A stretch of 64,000 nt of DNA from Arcobacter_B sp049472135. GTDB lineage: Bacteria; Campylobacterota; Campylobacteria; Campylobacterales; Arcobacteraceae. A program made the translations under genes and the position numbers. The DNA is taken from positions 1 to 64,000 of the forward strand of contig NZ_JBMOVV010000002.1 of assembly GCF_049472135.1 (NCBI RefSeq), in the 5' to 3' direction. The notes beneath the pieces are model-generated. The model had not been told where the DNA came from and did no database searches. It worked only from the letters and a program-made list of their open reading frames with translations. Numbering within the stretch: the first letter of the stretch is position 1; every line of letters starts with the position of its first letter. Below, in pieces: positions 27,652-36,565 of this stretch.

Positions 27652-27678
27652 TTAATTAGACAAACTTTCCCACCTTTC

Positions 27679-27712
27679 TATAAAGAGGAGATAGCTTCCC
27701 CTCCTCTTTATA
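27679..27712 (+). repeat. 12-bp hairpin after pstS
   Basis: Perfect inverted repeat, arms 27679-27690 (TATAAAGAGGAG) and 27701-27712, with a 10-base loop. No U run follows, so it is not a standard terminator. Its right arm shares four bases with the left arm of the larger hairpin at 27709-27779, so both stems cannot form fully at once. Confidence 0.75.
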
Positions 27713-27779
27713 ACCTTACTCATAGGCTTTTATCTGTTTCACGCGAACGAAGAGATAAAAGCCTATAAGTAAGGTTATA
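27709..27779 (+). repeat. 27-bp hairpin between pstS and the c-di-GMP gene
   Basis: Arms 27709-27735 and 27753-27779 pair over 27 positions with a single mismatch, leaving a 17-base loop (GTTTCACGCGAACGAAG). It ends 19 bases before the next ATG. No U run follows. It could stabilise the pstS message, act as a leader switch, or be a small mobile palindromic element; the sequence alone does not decide. Confidence 0.8.
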
Positions 27780-27798
27780 GCTCTCTTTGGATTAATAA

Positions 27799-29532
27799 AT
27801 GACAAAAAAATGGAATACTATTTTAAGAAGGCTTGACTATGCCTTCCAGCCAATTGTACATGCTCATACAGGTAAACTTTTTGCAGTTGAAGCACTACTT
27901 AGAAATGTAAATGACACAGAATATATAAACTCTATTCAAGAACTATTTGATTTAGCTTTTCAAGAAGACATTATCTATGAAATAGATTTAATGTTAAGAG
28001 AAAAAGCAATAAAAAAGTTTTCAACAATTGAAGTAGAAAATATAAGACTGTTTTACAACTTAGATAACAGAATCATATATAATAAATCATATAGATCGGG
28101 TAATACTTCAAAAATACTTGAAAAATACAATCTAACAAAAAGCACAATCTGTTTTGAACTAAGTGAAAAAGGTACCACTATTGAACAAGGTGCTTTATCA
28201 AGCATGCTTCAAACATATAAACAAAGTGGTTATCAACTAGCCATTGATGATTTTGGTATTGGAGTATCAGGTCTTAAACTTTTATATTTTTCAGAAGCTG
28301 ATATCATAAAATTAGATAGATTTTTTGTAACAAATATAGATACAGATTCAAAAAAGAAACTATTTTGTAGTTCTATTGTAGAAATGGCTCATGTCATGGG
28401 TATGAAAGTTATAGCAGAGGGTGTTGAAACTAAAAATGAGTTTCTTACATGTAAAGATATGGGTGTTGATTTTATTCAAGGCTATTTGATACAAAAACCA
28501 ACTGTCAATACAAAAGAGATTAAACCTGTCTATCAAAAAATACTAGATTTAATTCATAATGATAAAAGAAGTGATGATTTACATATTATTGATAAAAAGT
28601 ATATTCAAAAAATCGAACCTTTAAATATAAATAGTTCATTACATGATTTATTTGTTTATTTTAAAGATAGAACTCATGATGTATTTGTACCTATTATTGA
28701 TGACCACAAGAACTTACTTGGTGTAATTTATGAAGTTGATATAAAAAAGATTTCATATTCACAATATGGTTTATCTCTAGCAAAAAATAAAAATATTTCT
28801 TCTACATTAAAAAAATATATTAAAAAAGTAATATCAGTTGAATCATCTTGGGGTATTGATAAAACTCTTGATAGATTTAACCATAATGCAAAAAATTCAA
28901 TGGGAATATTTATCACTAGTGCAAATAAATATAAAGGATTTATTGGGCTAAATTCCTTATTAGAATTATCCCATCAAAGAAATATTGAAATTGCATCAAA
29001 CCAAAATCCTTTGACAAAACTTCCTGGAAATCAACAAATAGAAAACTTTATATATGATGCTTCACAAAATAAAGATTCAGCAATATGGCATATGCTATAT
29101 TTTGACTTTAATGACTTTAAACCTTTTAATGACTACTACGGTTTTAGACAAGGTGATAGGGCTATACTGATTTTTTCAGAACTTCTTCAAAAGAAGTATA
29201 CAAATGACTTTTTTATTGCTCATATTGGTGGAGATGATTTCTTTGTTGGTGCTAAAAATAAAAACTTTGAAGAACTATTTGAGCTTACAAACAATGTACT
29301 AACTGAATTTAAAGATAGTGTCAAAAATCTATATAATAACACTGACAAAAAAAATGGCTATATTATTACAAAAGATAGGTTTGAACAAAAAAGAAAATTT
29401 AACCTTCTATCAACTTCATGCGCAATAATTGAAGTCTCAAATAAAGCTAAAATTGAAAACTTTGACCACACAATTAGTATCCTAAAAAAACACTCTAAAA
29501 AGTACCAATTCCCCCTTTGCGCCTCTATTTAA
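27799..29532 (+). CDS. EAL-CBS-GGDEF cyclic-di-GMP protein
   Basis: 577-residue, probably soluble protein with an N-terminal EAL phosphodiesterase domain (about 10-250), a CBS pair (about 265-395) and a C-terminal GGDEF domain (about 405-577). The EAL domain looks active: E31-A-L-L-R, FELSE, AIDDFGIGVSG, IIKLDRFF and IAEGVET are all present. The GGDEF loop is GGDDF (477-481), with substrate-helix residues partly kept, so cyclase activity is uncertain. The CBS pair may bind an adenine nucleotide. It sits between pstS and pstC, suggesting a link between phosphate status and c-di-GMP. Confidence 0.9.
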   Translation: MTKKWNTILRRLDYAFQPIVHAHTGKLFAVEALLRNVNDTEYINSIQELFDLAFQEDIIYEIDLMLREKAIKKFSTIEVENIRLFYNLDNRIIYNKSYRSGNTSKILEKYNLTKSTICFELSEKGTTIEQGALSSMLQTYKQSGYQLAIDDFGIGVSGLKLLYFSEADIIKLDRFFVTNIDTDSKKKLFCSSIVEMAHVMGMKVIAEGVETKNEFLTCKDMGVDFIQGYLIQKPTVNTKEIKPVYQKILDLIHNDKRSDDLHIIDKKYIQKIEPLNINSSLHDLFVYFKDRTHDVFVPIIDDHKNLLGVIYEVDIKKISYSQYGLSLAKNKNISSTLKKYIKKVISVESSWGIDKTLDRFNHNAKNSMGIFITSANKYKGFIGLNSLLELSHQRNIEIASNQNPLTKLPGNQQIENFIYDASQNKDSAIWHMLYFDFNDFKPFNDYYGFRQGDRAILIFSELLQKKYTNDFFIAHIGGDDFFVGAKNKNFEELFELTNNVLTEFKDSVKNLYNNTDKKNGYIITKDRFEQKRKFNLLSTSCAIIEVSNKAKIENFDHTISILKKHSKKYQFPLCASI

Positions 29533-29537
29533 ACCTT

Positions 29538-29569
29538 GTAACCATTGTGTAACCATATTTAAATATAAT
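29538..29569 (+). promoter_or_regulatory. Candidate pho box and promoter of pstC
   Basis: Tandem GTAACC (29538-29543 and 29549-29554), 11-base period, then 9 bases and a consensus TATAAT (29564-29569). The layout is identical to that before pstS, so pstCAB-phoU and the following genes probably have their own phosphate-controlled promoter. Confidence 0.78.
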
Positions 29570-29600
29570 CTGATTAAATTTTATACAAAAAGGCAGTTGT

Positions 29601-30530
29601 TTGAGCACTTTTGAATCTAAGAACAAGAAGAGAGAACTGATAGAACGGTTAATTAAATTAGCTTTAGTTACTGCTTCAGTTATCGCAATTTTAACAACAT
29701 TTGGTATTCTATTTTCAATTCTTTTTGAAGCAATAGAGTTTTTCCAAATGAGAAGTTTCTGGTACTTTATTACAGGTAGTGAATGGTCTCCAGGTGTAGT
29801 AGGAAGTAAATTTGGTGCAGTACCAATTTTCGCAGGAACATTTGTAATTACAATTATTGCTTTATTAGTAGCAATTCCTATTGGATTAGGTAGTGCTGTT
29901 TATATGAGTGAATATGCAAGTCCTAGATTAAGAGATTATTTAAAACCAATTTTAGAAGTTTTAGCTGGTATTCCTACAGTTGTTTATGGTTTCTTTGCTG
30001 CAATTACTGTTGCTCCTTTTATTGTAAAAGCTGCAAATAGTGTTGGATTAGAAGCTACATTTAACTCAGCATTAGCTTCAGGAATTGTAATGGGTATTAT
30101 GATTATTCCTGTTATCTCATCACTATCTGATGATGTAATTAGATCAGTTCCTGATTCTCAAAGAAAAGCTGCTTATGGTTTAGGGATGACTCATGGAGAA
30201 GTTATTAAAAATATTGTTCTTCCATCTGCAATGCCAGGTATTATCTCAGCTTCACTTCTTGGTTTATCTAAAGCCTTAGGTGAAACAATGATTGTTGTTA
30301 TGGCTGCTGGTTTAAGACCAAACTTATCATGGAATCCATTAGAAGATATGACAACTGTAACAGTTACTATTGTAAATTCATTAGTTGGTGACTTTGAGTT
30401 TAATTCACCAGAAACACTATCAGCATTTGCTTTAGGTTTAATGTTATTTGTTGTTACATTAATTTTAAACATGATTTCATTGTCATTAATTAGAAAATTC
30501 AAAGAAAAGTATAAAGTGAACACATTATGA
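29601..30530 (+). CDS. pstC: Phosphate ABC transporter permease PstC
   Basis: Inner-membrane permease of the Pst importer, 309 residues with six predicted spans. The family features EWSPGVVGSKFGAVPIFAGT and the cytoplasmic EAA-type loop DSQRKAAYGLGMTHGEVIKN are present, the latter contacting PstB. The start is TTG at 29601 with AAGG upstream; the upstream consensus promoter and box are within 70 bases. It overlaps pstA by four bases, the usual coupling of paired permeases. Confidence 0.95.
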   Translation: MSTFESKNKKRELIERLIKLALVTASVIAILTTFGILFSILFEAIEFFQMRSFWYFITGSEWSPGVVGSKFGAVPIFAGTFVITIIALLVAIPIGLGSAVYMSEYASPRLRDYLKPILEVLAGIPTVVYGFFAAITVAPFIVKAANSVGLEATFNSALASGIVMGIMIIPVISSLSDDVIRSVPDSQRKAAYGLGMTHGEVIKNIVLPSAMPGIISASLLGLSKALGETMIVVMAAGLRPNLSWNPLEDMTTVTVTIVNSLVGDFEFNSPETLSAFALGLMLFVVTLILNMISLSLIRKFKEKYKVNTL

Positions 30531-31717
30531 TTAGAAAAAAAGATAAGAAAAAACAAGAAAACAATCCTTTTTACGACCCAACATTAAAAAGTAGACATGC
30601 AAGTGCAGGAAGATTTAAAAAGTTTACATTAACTTCATTAATCTTCTCAATAGCATTTTTAGCATTCTTCTTATTTGATATTATAGGAAAAGGTGTACCA
30701 GCTTTTAATGTTACTTACTTAAAAGTTGAAGTTAACTATAGTGAAGCAGCTGTAAAAGATTATAGAAAAGCTGTTGATAGAAAATATAGAAATGTAATTT
30801 CTAGAGCTTGGATTAGAGAACTTCCATTAATGATAAAAGAAGACCCAAGCTTATTAAATACAAAAAAGACTCAATGGGTTTTAGCAGACGATCAAGTTGA
30901 CCAATATATTAAAGGTCACCATTATAGATTAAAGAAAAAAGATAGAGCTTTAATTGATGATATGAAAGCTGAAGGATTAATTGAACTTAAATTTAACTCG
31001 ATTTTCTTCACAAGAGGAGATTCAAAAACTCCTGAGTATGCAGGTTTATACTCAGCTATGGTTGGTTCTGTTTTAACACTATTAATTACAATGCTTGTTG
31101 CTTTCCCTATTGGTGTAATGACAGCAATCTATTTAGAAGAGTTTGCAGAAGATAATAAGTTTACTAGATTTATTGAAGTAAATATCAATAACCTAGCAGC
31201 AATTCCATCAATCTTATTTGGTTTACTTGGACTTGCGATTTTTATTAACCTTTTTGGAATGCCAAGAAGTTCACCTTTAGTTGGTGGTTTAACACTTGCA
31301 CTTATGACATTACCAATTATTATCGTAAGTTCAAGAGCAGCATTAAGAGCAGTTCCAGATAGTATTAGACAAGCTGGTTATGGATTAGGATTAACAAAAA
31401 TTGAAGTAACAAGAGACCACGTTTTACCACTTGCATTCCCAGGTGTTTTAACAGGTTCAATTATTGGTTTAGCTCAAGCAATGGGTGAAACTGCTCCTTT
31501 AATTATTATTGGTATGATTGCATTTATTCCAGATGCACCAGGTATGGTTACAGAAGCAGCAACAGTTATGCCAGCACAGTTATTTACATGGGCAGGTATG
31601 CCAGAGAAAATGTATATAGAAAAAACAGCAGCAGGTATTATGGTACTACTATCAGTACTTATTTCATTAAATGCATTAGCAATTTATTTAAGAAAAAAAT
31701 TCGAAGTTAAATGGTAA
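30527..31717 (+). CDS. pstA: Phosphate ABC transporter permease PstA
   Basis: Second Pst permease, 396 residues, longer than the roughly 290-residue E. coli PstA. The extra length is a hydrophilic stretch at about 70-160 between the first span and the permease domain, which would face the periplasm. The core has VGSVLTLLITMLVAFPIGVM, NNLAAIPSILFGLLG and the EAA loop DSIRQAGYGLGLTKIEVTRD. It overlaps pstC and is followed 11 bases later by pstB. Confidence 0.95.
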   Translation: MIRKKDKKKQENNPFYDPTLKSRHASAGRFKKFTLTSLIFSIAFLAFFLFDIIGKGVPAFNVTYLKVEVNYSEAAVKDYRKAVDRKYRNVISRAWIRELPLMIKEDPSLLNTKKTQWVLADDQVDQYIKGHHYRLKKKDRALIDDMKAEGLIELKFNSIFFTRGDSKTPEYAGLYSAMVGSVLTLLITMLVAFPIGVMTAIYLEEFAEDNKFTRFIEVNINNLAAIPSILFGLLGLAIFINLFGMPRSSPLVGGLTLALMTLPIIIVSSRAALRAVPDSIRQAGYGLGLTKIEVTRDHVLPLAFPGVLTGSIIGLAQAMGETAPLIIIGMIAFIPDAPGMVTEAATVMPAQLFTWAGMPEKMYIEKTAAGIMVLLSVLISLNALAIYLRKKFEVKW

Positions 31718-31728
31718 AAGAGGAAAAA

Positions 31729-32499
31729 ATGTCAAAAGATAACAAAGTAAAAATTAAAGTAGATGAGTTAAACCTTTGGTATGGAGATAACCATGCCTTA
31801 CATAATATTACTGCTGATTTATATGAAAATAAAATCACGGCATTAATTGGACCTTCTGGATGTGGTAAATCTACATTCTTAAGATGTTTAAATAGAATGA
31901 ATGACCTAATTAACATCGTAAAAATTGATGGTGAAGTTGTTATTGATAAAAAGAATATCTATGACAAAGACGTTGATGAAGTAAGTGTAAGAAAAAAAAT
32001 TGGTATGGTATTTCAACAACCAAATCCATTCCCTAAATCTATTTATGACAATGTTGCTTATGCACCATTAAAACATGGTATCGTAAGAAAAGGTAAAGAG
32101 TGTGATGAATTAGTTGAAACATCACTTAGAAAATCTGGACTTTGGGATGAAGTAAAAGATAAATTAAATGACCCAGGAACTTCTTTATCTGGTGGACAAC
32201 AACAAAGATTATGTATTGCAAGAACTATTGCTGTTAAACCTGAAGTTATTTTAATGGATGAACCAACATCAGCTCTTGACCCTATTTCAACTGAAAAAAT
32301 TGAAGCATTAATGTTAGAGCTTAAAAAAGATTATACAATTATTACTGTTACACATAATATGCAACAAGCAGCAAGAGTTGCTGATTATACTGCATTCTTC
32401 CACTTAGGGAAACTTATTGAGTATGATGAAACAGAAACTATTTTTGTTAATCCTAACAATAAAAAAACAGAAGATTATATTACAGGAAGGTTTGGATAA
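31729..32499 (+). CDS. pstB: Phosphate ABC transporter ATPase PstB
   Basis: Cytosolic ATPase that drives Pst import. Walker A is GPSGCGKSTFLRCLN, the Q-loop is MVFQQPNPFPKSIYDNV, the signature is LSGGQQQRLCIARTIAV, Walker B is VILMDEPTSALDP and the H-loop is TVTHNMQQA. I take ATG 31729 (MSKDNK), which has AGAGGA just upstream, over the in-frame ATG at 31711 that lies inside pstA. 256 residues, normal for PstB. The stop overlaps the phoU start by one base. Confidence 0.96.
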   Translation: MSKDNKVKIKVDELNLWYGDNHALHNITADLYENKITALIGPSGCGKSTFLRCLNRMNDLINIVKIDGEVVIDKKNIYDKDVDEVSVRKKIGMVFQQPNPFPKSIYDNVAYAPLKHGIVRKGKECDELVETSLRKSGLWDEVKDKLNDPGTSLSGGQQQRLCIARTIAVKPEVILMDEPTSALDPISTEKIEALMLELKKDYTIITVTHNMQQAARVADYTAFFHLGKLIEYDETETIFVNPNNKKTEDYITGRFG

Positions 32500-33167
32500 T
32501 GTTAAAAACTTATGAAGAGAAAAAATCTAAAATCCAAGATGAAATTTTAGATATTGGTAATGGTGTTATAGAAGCTTTAGAATTAACACTTGTTGCGTTA
32601 AAAAATGATGATTTATCAAAACTAAAAGACATTGATTTATCAGTTAAAAAGATTTCAAATAAATCAAATGAGATTGATAACTTAATCGTTACAACTTTAG
32701 CATTATACTCACCAGAGGCAAAAGACTTAAGAGAGTTAGTTTCGTATTTAAAAATAACTAATGAATTAGTAAGAGCTGGTGCTAATGCAAAAGCTTTTGC
32801 TAAAATTTTTAGAAAATCTTTTACAGAAGATTTAAATACTAAAACAATTTTAGAGTATGCTATTCCTTTACAAAAAGCTACGATTCTTGCACTTCAAACA
32901 TCTATGAGTATGTTAAAAGAATCAACTTCTAATCATGTTGAAGAGAAGTATCAAAGAGTTATTGTAGAAGAGAGTAAAACAGATGATTTATATGCAATGA
33001 TTGAAAAAAACATCTTAAAACTTATTTCTAAAAACTTAGAATTATCAAAAGAGTATTTTGAAGTTTTAAGTGCTTTAAGAAAACTAGAAAAAACTGCTGA
33101 TAGAGCTGCGTCTATTGGTAATTTACTTCTTTTTGCTGAAAAGGGAGGAGATATAGAGCAATCTTAA
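32499..33167 (+). CDS. phoU: PhoU-family phosphate signalling protein
   Basis: 222-residue all-helical protein with two PhoU repeats (about 10-100 and 115-210). The metal/PstB-contact motif is recognisable as SNEIDNLIVTTLALYSPEAKD in the first repeat. PhoU links Pst transporter state to the PhoR-type kinase and limits phosphate uptake. It directly follows pstB with a one-base overlap and precedes a PsiE-like protein and the two-component pair, so the operon holds the transporter and its control. Confidence 0.9.
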   Translation: MLKTYEEKKSKIQDEILDIGNGVIEALELTLVALKNDDLSKLKDIDLSVKKISNKSNEIDNLIVTTLALYSPEAKDLRELVSYLKITNELVRAGANAKAFAKIFRKSFTEDLNTKTILEYAIPLQKATILALQTSMSMLKESTSNHVEEKYQRVIVEESKTDDLYAMIEKNILKLISKNLELSKEYFEVLSALRKLEKTADRAASIGNLLLFAEKGGDIEQS

Positions 33168-33183
33168 AGATTGTTCTTATTTC

Positions 33184-33558
33184 ATGAAAAAAGCAATTTT
33201 GAAAATTAAAGCGTACTTTCGTTCAAACTTTGAAGTACTTGCTGCGATAATTATTTTTGTAGCTATATTTGCTACTGGCTTAGAGTTTTACAAAGCTATA
33301 ATCTTAATGCTTGAATTCATTGTTGTAATGGAAGTAGTTAAGATGATTTCTGACTTTGTAAAAAAACAGAAACTGCGACTTAGATTTGTTATTGATATTT
33401 TTATCATTTTTTTAATTCGTGATGTTATAATACTATCTACAAATGTCAACAAAGACTATTTTGACATAAGCTTTTTACTTGCTGTAATTTTTGTATTCTT
33501 CATATTTAGAATTTTAGCAATAAAATTCTCTCCTGGAATAAATAAAAACGATAAGTAA
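33184..33558 (+). CDS. PsiE-like membrane protein
   Basis: 124-residue protein with four hydrophobic segments (about 18-34, 38-54, 68-86, 94-112), fitting the phosphate-starvation-inducible PsiE family, whose function is not known. Supporting segments are VMEVVKMISDFVKKQKLRLR and FVIDIFIIFLIRDVII. Its place between phoU and the PhoB/PhoR-like genes agrees with a phosphate-stress role. The basic loop between spans 2 and 3 is probably cytosolic. Confidence 0.75.
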   Translation: MKKAILKIKAYFRSNFEVLAAIIIFVAIFATGLEFYKAIILMLEFIVVMEVVKMISDFVKKQKLRLRFVIDIFIIFLIRDVIILSTNVNKDYFDISFLLAVIFVFFIFRILAIKFSPGINKNDK

Positions 33559-33589
33559 AGCCTATCTAATTTAAAAAGAGATACCCACA

Positions 33590-34264
33590 ATGGAAGATAA
33601 AGTAATTTTAATAGTAGAAGATGAAGAAGATATACTAGAACTTTTAGAGTATACACTGCAAAAAGAAGGTTTTGAAACAATTGGTTTTTTAAATGTTGAT
33701 AAAAATCTTGAGAAAATCTTTGAAGAAGAAAAAATAGATTTAATTTTAATGGATAGAAACCTTCCTGGTTGTGAAGGAACTACATTTATTGATGATATAA
33801 GAAAAAAAGGTTACAACAATCCTGTAATTTATGTAACAGCAAAAGATAAAGATGAAGATATTCTTGAAGGTTTTGAATCACATGCTGATGATTATATTAC
33901 TAAACCTTTTAATGTAAAAGAATTGGTTGCTAGAATCAAAGCTGTAATAAAAAGATCTACTAAAGATGTAGATGTTTTAAAAATCAGAGATATTGTATAT
34001 AAAGCTTCTAATAAAAAGTTTTTTATTGATGAACAAGAGTTAGAACTTACTCATTTAGAGCATGATTTACTTTTAGAGTTTATGAAAAATAAAGACATAC
34101 TAATGACAAGAGAACATCTTTTAAATTCAGTATGGGAAGATTCATTAGATAAAAAAATGAAAACAGTTAATGTTGCTGTAAAAAGACTAAAAGCTAAGAT
34201 TGATCCAGATGGAGAAAAAAACTACATCAAATCAATTAGAGGGGAAGGTTACATTTTTTGCTAA
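33590..34264 (+). CDS. PhoB/PhosR-type response regulator
   Basis: 224-residue OmpR-family regulator: receiver domain (about 1-120) with the acidic pocket VEDEEDI, phosphoacceptor D in LILMDRNLPG and the lysine of YITKPF; then a winged-helix DNA-binding domain (about 130-222) with HLEHDLLLEFMKN and VNVAVKRLKAKIDPD, ending in GEGYIFC. It follows the Pst genes and is coupled to a kinase gene by a seven-base overlap. It is the natural binder of the tandem GTAACC boxes at 26531 and 29538. In Campylobacter the equivalent pair is called PhosR/PhosS. Confidence 0.9.
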   Translation: MEDKVILIVEDEEDILELLEYTLQKEGFETIGFLNVDKNLEKIFEEEKIDLILMDRNLPGCEGTTFIDDIRKKGYNNPVIYVTAKDKDEDILEGFESHADDYITKPFNVKELVARIKAVIKRSTKDVDVLKIRDIVYKASNKKFFIDEQELELTHLEHDLLLEFMKNKDILMTREHLLNSVWEDSLDKKMKTVNVAVKRLKAKIDPDGEKNYIKSIRGEGYIFC

Positions 34265-35634
34265 AGATACATCAACTTTTTCTTCGAACTTTTATTTTAA
34301 TATTTGTTGCCATACTAATTAGTTTAAGTATTGTTACTTACTTTTGGTCAAAAAATATATATTTAGACCAAATTGAAAAAAACCTAATCCAAAATATTGA
34401 TACTTTATCAATTGTATTAAATGATTTAAGTGATGTTGATAATATTATCAAAGACCTACACTCTCAAATTGAACTTAGAATTACAATAGTTGATGAAAGA
34501 GGTAATGTAATAGCAGAGAGTGATAAAAACAAAATTCTTCTTGAAAATCATGCAAATAGAGAAGAGATTCTTGAGGCAAAAGATTTTGGTATAGGTAAAA
34601 GTATAAGATACTCCACAACTATGCATAAAGAATTACTTTATATTGCAAAAAAAATTACAATAGACAAAAAAATATATTTTATTAGAATGTCTGATTATAC
34701 AGATAATATTACAGACAACTTTATGAAATTAGCAATTCAAATTTTTGCTTTCATTACGTTTTTTATAGTAGTAGCTTTTTTAGCTTCTTATTTTATTAGT
34801 TTAAAAATAAAAGATGAAACAGAATCAATTCTGAATTTCTTAACCCAATTAACTTCAAAGAAGGCAACACCAGAACTTGAATCAAACTTTACACTAGAAT
34901 TTCATAAGATTACAAAAATACTAAATAAAGTTGCAATAAAATTAAGAAAAAAAGAGAAACAAAAAGCTAAACAAAATGCAAAGTTAAAACTTGCAAATAG
35001 ACAAAAAGATGAGATTATCTCTGCTCTTTCACATGAGTTTAAAAATCCTATTGCAATTATTTCTGGATATACCGAAACTATTTTAAATGATAAAGAAATG
35101 CCAGAAAGCATAAAAGAGAAGTTTTTAAAAAAAATACATTCAAACTCTCTTAAAATGTCAAATATTATTGATAAGTTAAGACTTACTTTAAAACTTGAAG
35201 AAGGTAAACAAGAGATTATTTTGATACCCACATCAATGAAATCTCTAATAGAAGAGATTATTTCTGATTTAAAAGATAATTATAAAAACAGAGAAATTGA
35301 ACTAATAGGTGAAGATGTAGAGTTAAAAGTTGATTCAACTCTTATTAGTATGGCAATCTCAAATTTAATTGAAAATGCTTTAAAGTACTCAGAAGATGTT
35401 GTTACTGTTGAAATTACACAACATAGTATAAAAATCATTGATAGAGGTATAGGTATTGAAGAAATTGATTTAGAAAGGATTAAACAAAAGTTTTACAGAG
35501 TATCAAAAAATGGTTGGAATAACTCATTAGGACTTGGTTTATTTATTGTTCAATCTATCTTAAATCTGCACTCTTTTGAGCTAGAAATAGACTCAATTCA
35601 CAATAAAGGTTCTGAATTTTCAATAAAATTTTAA
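34258..35634 (+). CDS. PhoR/PhosS-type sensor histidine kinase
   Basis: 458-residue membrane kinase. Two spans (about 8-30 and 160-180) flank a small periplasmic domain of about 130 residues. A HAMP-like linker and coiled coil follow, then HisKA with the phosphoacceptor H259 in SALSHEFKNPIAII, and HATPase_c with NLIENALKYS, IIDRGIGIEE and GLGLFIVQS. The start is TTG at 34258, with GGGGAAGG upstream, overlapping the regulator gene. It is expected to phosphorylate the PhoB-like partner under phosphate limitation, probably by sensing through PstB and PhoU. Confidence 0.9.
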   Translation: MLKIHQLFLRTFILIFVAILISLSIVTYFWSKNIYLDQIEKNLIQNIDTLSIVLNDLSDVDNIIKDLHSQIELRITIVDERGNVIAESDKNKILLENHANREEILEAKDFGIGKSIRYSTTMHKELLYIAKKITIDKKIYFIRMSDYTDNITDNFMKLAIQIFAFITFFIVVAFLASYFISLKIKDETESILNFLTQLTSKKATPELESNFTLEFHKITKILNKVAIKLRKKEKQKAKQNAKLKLANRQKDEIISALSHEFKNPIAIISGYTETILNDKEMPESIKEKFLKKIHSNSLKMSNIIDKLRLTLKLEEGKQEIILIPTSMKSLIEEIISDLKDNYKNREIELIGEDVELKVDSTLISMAISNLIENALKYSEDVVTVEITQHSIKIIDRGIGIEEIDLERIKQKFYRVSKNGWNNSLGLGLFIVQSILNLHSFELEIDSIHNKGSEFSIKF

Positions 35635-35652
35635 ATTTTACTTAATTTAAGT

Positions 35653-35658
35653 TATAAT
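35653..35658 (+). promoter_or_regulatory. Possible -10 box for rplM-rpsI
   Basis: TATAAT in the 76-base gap between the kinase gene and rplM. No clear -35 box, as is usual in this phylum. Position fits a leader of about 45 bases. Confidence 0.4.
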
Positions 35659-35710
35659 TAAGTATAACTACACTACTATTCCACCTCATTAATAAAAGCG
35701 GAGAAAATAA

Positions 35711-36130
35711 ATGAAATTTACTCAAATGGCAAAAGCTAACGAAATCGAAAGAGATTGGATAGTAGTAGACGCAGAAGGTAAGGTTTTCGGTAGAATCATT
35801 ACTGAAGTTGCAACTATCTTAAGAGGTAAAAACAAACCTTTATTTACACCACACGTTGACTGTGGAGATTACGTTGTAATCATTAATGCATCTAAAGCAA
35901 AATTTACAGGTGCTAAATTAGAAGATAAAAACTACTTTACTCACTCAGGATACTTTGGTTCGACTAAAACTCACAAAATGTCTGACATGTTAAATAACAA
36001 CCCAGAGAAGCTATACAAATTAGCTACAAGAGGTATGTTACCAAAAACAAAACTTGGTAAAGAAATGTTAAAAAAATTAAAAGTATACGCAGGTTCAGAA
36101 CACCCTCACACTGCGCAAATTAAAGGATAA
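35711..36130 (+). CDS. rplM: Ribosomal protein uL13
   Basis: 139-residue large-subunit protein. DWIVVDAEGKVFGRIITEVA, LRGKNKPLFTPHVDCGDYVV and the MLPKTKLGKEMLKKLKVYAG segment are uL13 signatures. GCGGAG precedes the ATG. It is five bases upstream of rpsI, the universal pairing. Confidence 0.98.
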   Translation: MKFTQMAKANEIERDWIVVDAEGKVFGRIITEVATILRGKNKPLFTPHVDCGDYVVIINASKAKFTGAKLEDKNYFTHSGYFGSTKTHKMSDMLNNNPEKLYKLATRGMLPKTKLGKEMLKKLKVYAGSEHPHTAQIKG

Positions 36131-36135
36131 GACTA

Positions 36136-36525
36136 ATGGCAAAAGTTTACGCAACAGGAAGAAGAAAAACAGCTGTAGCTAAAGTATGGCTAGAGAACGG
36201 TAACGGTCAACTTACTATCAACGGTCAATCTTTAGACGCATGGTTAGGTGGACACGAAGCAACTAAAAAAAGAGTTATGCAACCATTAGAAGTATCTAAA
36301 CAAGAAACTTCTGTAAACATCGTTGTTAAAACTTTAGGTGGTGGTTACTCTGCACAAGCTGATGCTATTAGACACGGAATCTCAAGAGCTTTAGTTGCTT
36401 ATGATGAGCAATTCAGAACTATCTTAAAGCCTTACGGATTATTAACAAGAGATGCAAGAGCAGTAGAAAGAAAGAAATACGGAAGAAGAAAAGCAAGAAA
36501 AAGCGGTCAATTCTCAAAAAGATAA
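36136..36525 (+). CDS. rpsI: Ribosomal protein uS9
   Basis: 129-residue small-subunit protein whose basic C-terminal tail reaches the P-site tRNA. It has YATGRRKTAVAKVWLENG, GGGYSAQADAIRHGISRAL and the terminal YGRRKARKSGQFSKR. It ends the rplM-rpsI transcript; a strong terminator lies about 40 bases downstream. Confidence 0.98.
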   Translation: MAKVYATGRRKTAVAKVWLENGNGQLTINGQSLDAWLGGHEATKKRVMQPLEVSKQETSVNIVVKTLGGGYSAQADAIRHGISRALVAYDEQFRTILKPYGLLTRDARAVERKKYGRRKARKSGQFSKR

Positions 36526-36565
36526 TCGATATTTTATCTTTATATACTTTGTTTTTACAAAATAC

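Noticed and set aside
27679..27779. Plain Rho-independent terminator of pstS
   Set aside because: Both stems are strong, but neither is followed by a U run, and the two overlap.
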